Made by a program: the position numbers and the translations under genes. From contig JBFWQM010000103.1 in the NCBI GenBank assembly GCA_050249455.1, forward strand, positions 1 to 16,971: a stretch of 16,971 bases of DNA, written 5' to 3'. This DNA is from JBFWQM01 sp050249455. GTDB lineage: Bacteria > Pseudomonadota > Alphaproteobacteria > MPNO01 > VGEU01. Position 1 is the first letter of the stretch. Each line of letters begins with the position of its first letter. The notes under the pieces are model-generated. The model searched no databases and was not told the origin of the DNA. It was given only the letters and a program-made list of their open reading frames with translations. Below are positions 15,064 to 16,971 of this stretch, one piece after another.

Positions 15064-16043
15064 TGTTCTACAACCTGCGCCGCAGGTCGGCGCTCTACCG
15101 CGACAAGCTGCTCTACCGCATCGACCACAAGGTCCTCCTCGATGCCTGCCGCAAGGTCGGCGTGGTGCCAGGCATGACGGTGTGCGCGCATTCCGCGCTC
15201 AGCCGGCTCGGCTTTTTCGACGGCGGCTCGGCGATGGTGATCGAGACCCTGATGGAAGCGGTCGGCACCGACGGCACGGTCCTGATGCCGTCGTTCCCGA
15301 CCAGCGGCACCATGGTCGGCTGGATCGACGGCGGCACGCCTTTCGACGTGCGCAACACCCCGTCGCGCGTCGGCGCATTGACGGAGGCGTTCCGCAAGAC
15401 CCCCGGCGTGATCCGCAGCGTCCACCCGACCACCTCGGTCGCCGGCTGGGGCCGCCTGGCCGGCGAGCTGCTGCGCGACCACGACAAGTCGCTCACGCCC
15501 TACGGGCACGAGACGCCCTACGGCCGCATGGCGGCGCGCAACGACACCTACATCATGATGTTCGGCACGCATGCGCTCTCGGTCGTCCACCATCTGCAGG
15601 AACGGGTGGACTTCCCCAACCTGTTCCTGCCCGGCGAGCGCGACGCGGAAGTGATCGACGCCGAGGGTCGCCAGCGCACCGTGCACACCAAGGTGATGCG
15701 GCCGAAGATCCCCTATTTCGTCGCCATCCCCGCGGCATCGGGCGAGGCGCCCGATTGGGCGACGATCATGGACTTCACCGTCTGCTTCCCGCCGGACCGC
15801 TTCGACGAGATCAAGGCGGTCGGCTACCGCTTCGACGGTTTCCCGGTGCTCTACCGCCGCCAGCAGGAGCTCGAGGCGATCGGCGCGCTGAAGGCGACGC
15901 GCCTCGGTCGCAGCTGGCTCGGCCTGCTCAACGTCGATGCCTACATGCGCAAGTTCGAGCCCGAGCTCGCCGCCATGATCGAGCGCTTCCGCCCCTACTA
16001 CGACCTCGACTCCATCGTCGCGCGCAACCTCACCTACGTGTGA
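15063..16043 (+). CDS. AAC(3)-fold N-acetyltransferase, probably acting on an amino sugar in the glycan
   Basis: This 326-residue protein belongs to the aminoglycoside 3-N-acetyltransferase/YokD family (Antibiotic_NAT), which transfers acetyl from acetyl-CoA to an amine. Visible signatures are the opening CAHSALSRLGFFDGGSAMVI (41-60), DGTVLMPSFPTSGT, PSRVGALTEAFRKTPGVIRS, the conserved HPTTSVAGWG (121-130, with H121), and TPYGHETPYGRMAARNDTYI with the following MMFG strand. It extends about 50 residues beyond typical resistance enzymes. It is translated from an ATG that overlaps the previous stop (TGATG), and no separate ribosome site is seen. Its place in a sugar-decoration operon argues that the substrate is a nucleotide-linked or lipid-linked amino sugar rather than an antibiotic; resistance activity is not indicated. 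Confidence 0.85.
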   Translation: MFYNLRRRSALYRDKLLYRIDHKVLLDACRKVGVVPGMTVCAHSALSRLGFFDGGSAMVIETLMEAVGTDGTVLMPSFPTSGTMVGWIDGGTPFDVRNTPSRVGALTEAFRKTPGVIRSVHPTTSVAGWGRLAGELLRDHDKSLTPYGHETPYGRMAARNDTYIMMFGTHALSVVHHLQERVDFPNLFLPGERDAEVIDAEGRQRTVHTKVMRPKIPYFVAIPAASGEAPDWATIMDFTVCFPPDRFDEIKAVGYRFDGFPVLYRRQQELEAIGALKATRLGRSWLGLLNVDAYMRKFEPELAAMIERFRPYYDLDSIVARNLTYV

Positions 16044-16086
16044 GCCGGCGGCCGGTTTCATATGAGGCAGGCGAGGCCACCCACCT

Positions 16087-16209
16087 CACCCTCCCCATCG
16101 CGTTGCGATGTGTCCCCTCCCTCTCCCCCCTAAGAGGGCGGAGAGGGACGCCCCTTACCCTCTCCGCCCAATTTGGGGGAGAGGGAGGGGCCCGCGAAGC
16201 GGGAGGGTG
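16087..16209. repeat. Nested palindromic intergenic repeat (REP/RPE-like), possible bidirectional terminator
   Basis: Several perfect inverted repeats are nested around one centre. The outer pair is CACCCTCCC (16087-16095) with GGGAGGGTG (16201-16209). The next is CCCCTCCCTCTCCCCC (16114-16129) with its exact complement at 16175-16190. The innermost is GGGCGGAGAGGG (16136-16147) with CCCTCTCCGCCC (16158-16169). Two small side hairpins lie between the arms: ATCGC-GTT-GCGAT (16097-16109) and CCCGC-GAA-GCGGG (16191-16203). The result would fold as a cloverleaf. It sits between two convergent genes. Pyrimidine-rich palindromes of this style are scattered through many alphaproteobacterial genomes, so a mobile or dispersed repeat is likely; copy number cannot be seen here. 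Confidence 0.8.
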
Positions 16210-16266
16210 GGGCGGCCGCCGGCCTGTCCGCCGGTCAATTCCGAAGGCTGCGGGTCTGAGCGCGGC

Positions 16267-16971
16267 TCACCGCGCCGGCGCGCCGATCGCGACCGGGCGG
16301 ACGGGGGAGCCGGAGGCGCCCTTGGCGCGCAGCGGCAGGATCATCGTGCACGATTCCCACACCTTGTCGCGCGCCAGCGCGGTCAGGTCGGCGTTCTGGA
16401 TCTGTAGGATGCCGGCGACCGCCAGATTGTGGTGGTGGATGGCGAACGGCAGCGCGGCCGGGGTGCCGGCGGGCGGCGCGGCCTTGCCCTGCAGGAAGCC
16501 TTCGGCGACCGGGTCGGTGAACGGGTTGTCCAGCGCGACGAGGACGATCTGCTTGCCCTCCAGGTACTGCGCCGCGTCGTAGGCGAGTCCCGGACCCATC
16601 GAGTAGTAGGTCTTCTCGGTGTCCGGGTCGCGCCAGCCGTCGCCCCAGCCGGTGTAGATGTAGACGACGTCGCCCGGCAGAATGCCGCGGCGGTCGAGCC
16701 CTTGCGCCTTCAGCATCGCCTCGATGTCGGCGGCGGTGACCAGTGCGCCCGGCGCCATCGCGCGGCCGCGGCCGAGATGCGCCTTGGCGTCGAGCAGGAT
16801 CGCGGTGGTGACGATCGGCGGCACGTTCTCGATGCCGAGCTTCTGCAGCGGCGAGTCGGGCGTCGGCTTGACCTGCTCCTGCACGTAGCCGCCGTAGTAT
16901 TGCGCCCGGCCGGCGGGGAACGCGGCCTTGCCGTCCCACGGCTCGGGCAGCACGGCGAAGTGGCCCAGCGC
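16267..16971 (-). CDS. Cyclase family protein, metal-dependent hydrolase, kynurenine-formamidase-like (partial)
   Basis: The gene enters from the right edge and stops at 16267. The 234 visible residues begin ALGHFAVLPEPWDGK and continue without a start codon that must be used. GIENVPPIVTTAILLDAK, the ILPGDVVYIYTGWGDGW strand-turn, MGPGLAYDAAQYLEGKQIVLVALDNPF and AIHHHNLAVAGILQIQNAD are the usual landmarks of the Cyclase family (PF04199), whose members hydrolyse amides, lactones or formamides with a bound metal. The HxGTHxD metal-binding motif expected in the N-terminal half is not in the visible part and probably lies beyond the window. It is convergent with the polysaccharide genes and separated from them by the palindromic repeat, so it probably belongs to a different function. 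Confidence 0.78.
   Translation of the reverse strand, partial: ALGHFAVLPEPWDGKAAFPAGRAQYYGGYVQEQVKPTPDSPLQKLGIENVPPIVTTAILLDAKAHLGRGRAMAPGALVTAADIEAMLKAQGLDRRGILPGDVVYIYTGWGDGWRDPDTEKTYYSMGPGLAYDAAQYLEGKQIVLVALDNPFTDPVAEGFLQGKAAPPAGTPAALPFAIHHHNLAVAGILQIQNADLTALARDKVWESCTMILPLRAKGASGSPVRPVAIGAPAR

Noticed and set aside
15063..16043. Annotation as an aminoglycoside resistance gene
   Set aside because: The fold matches AAC(3), but operon context and length point to amino-sugar acetylation. Nothing in the sequence shows antibiotic specificity.
16087..16209. CRISPR-like repeat array
   Set aside because: The similar strings are inverted and nested rather than direct repeats with spacers of constant length. 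It is a palindromic element.

Overview
This 17 kb window is very GC-rich and comes from a surface or exopolysaccharide biosynthesis locus, probably of an alphaproteobacterium (a Rhodospirillales-like organism would fit). The taxonomic guess is inference. It rests on base composition, on an intergenic palindrome of a style common in that class, and on an O-antigen-ligase-like protein that closely resembles the 'exosortase A system-associated O-glycosylation ligase' family. No rRNA, tRNA, CRISPR array, transposase or integrase was seen.

Layout. Positions 1-177 hold the end of an unrecognised gene. Positions 274-3155 (+) hold a VanZ-type membrane protein with an inserted extracytoplasmic beta-rich domain, a UDP-glucuronate 4-epimerase, and a small secreted C-type-lectin-like protein. 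The ligase/polymerase lies on the minus strand (3181-4557), converging on the lectin gene across a GC-rich hairpin. Positions 4741-7766 (+) encode a GT4 glycosyltransferase overlapping a first asparagine-synthase-like protein. After a hairpin and a putative promoter, 7885-10355 (+) encode a Wzx-type flippase (TTG start) overlapping a GT2 glycosyltransferase. A second asparagine-synthase-like gene is on the minus strand (10382-11986). It is divergent from a tightly packed plus-strand trio (12281-16043): a third asparagine-synthase-like protein, an alpha/alpha-toroid protein with 56-residue repeats, and an AAC(3)-fold N-acetyltransferase. After a nested palindromic repeat (16087-16209), a 'cyclase family' metal-dependent hydrolase gene runs off the right edge on the minus strand.

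How the genes fit together (inference). The epimerase would supply UDP-galacturonate. The GT4 and GT2 enzymes would help build a lipid-linked oligosaccharide, Wzx would flip it, and the ligase would polymerise it or transfer it to an acceptor. The three asparagine-synthase-like proteins and the AAC(3)-like enzyme would decorate sugars, for example by amide formation on uronic acids and N-acetylation of amino sugars. The oddest feature is the set of three mutually divergent asparagine-synthase-like proteins. All lack the N-terminal cysteine of a normal glutaminase domain, and one also has an altered ATP-binding loop (SKGYDS).
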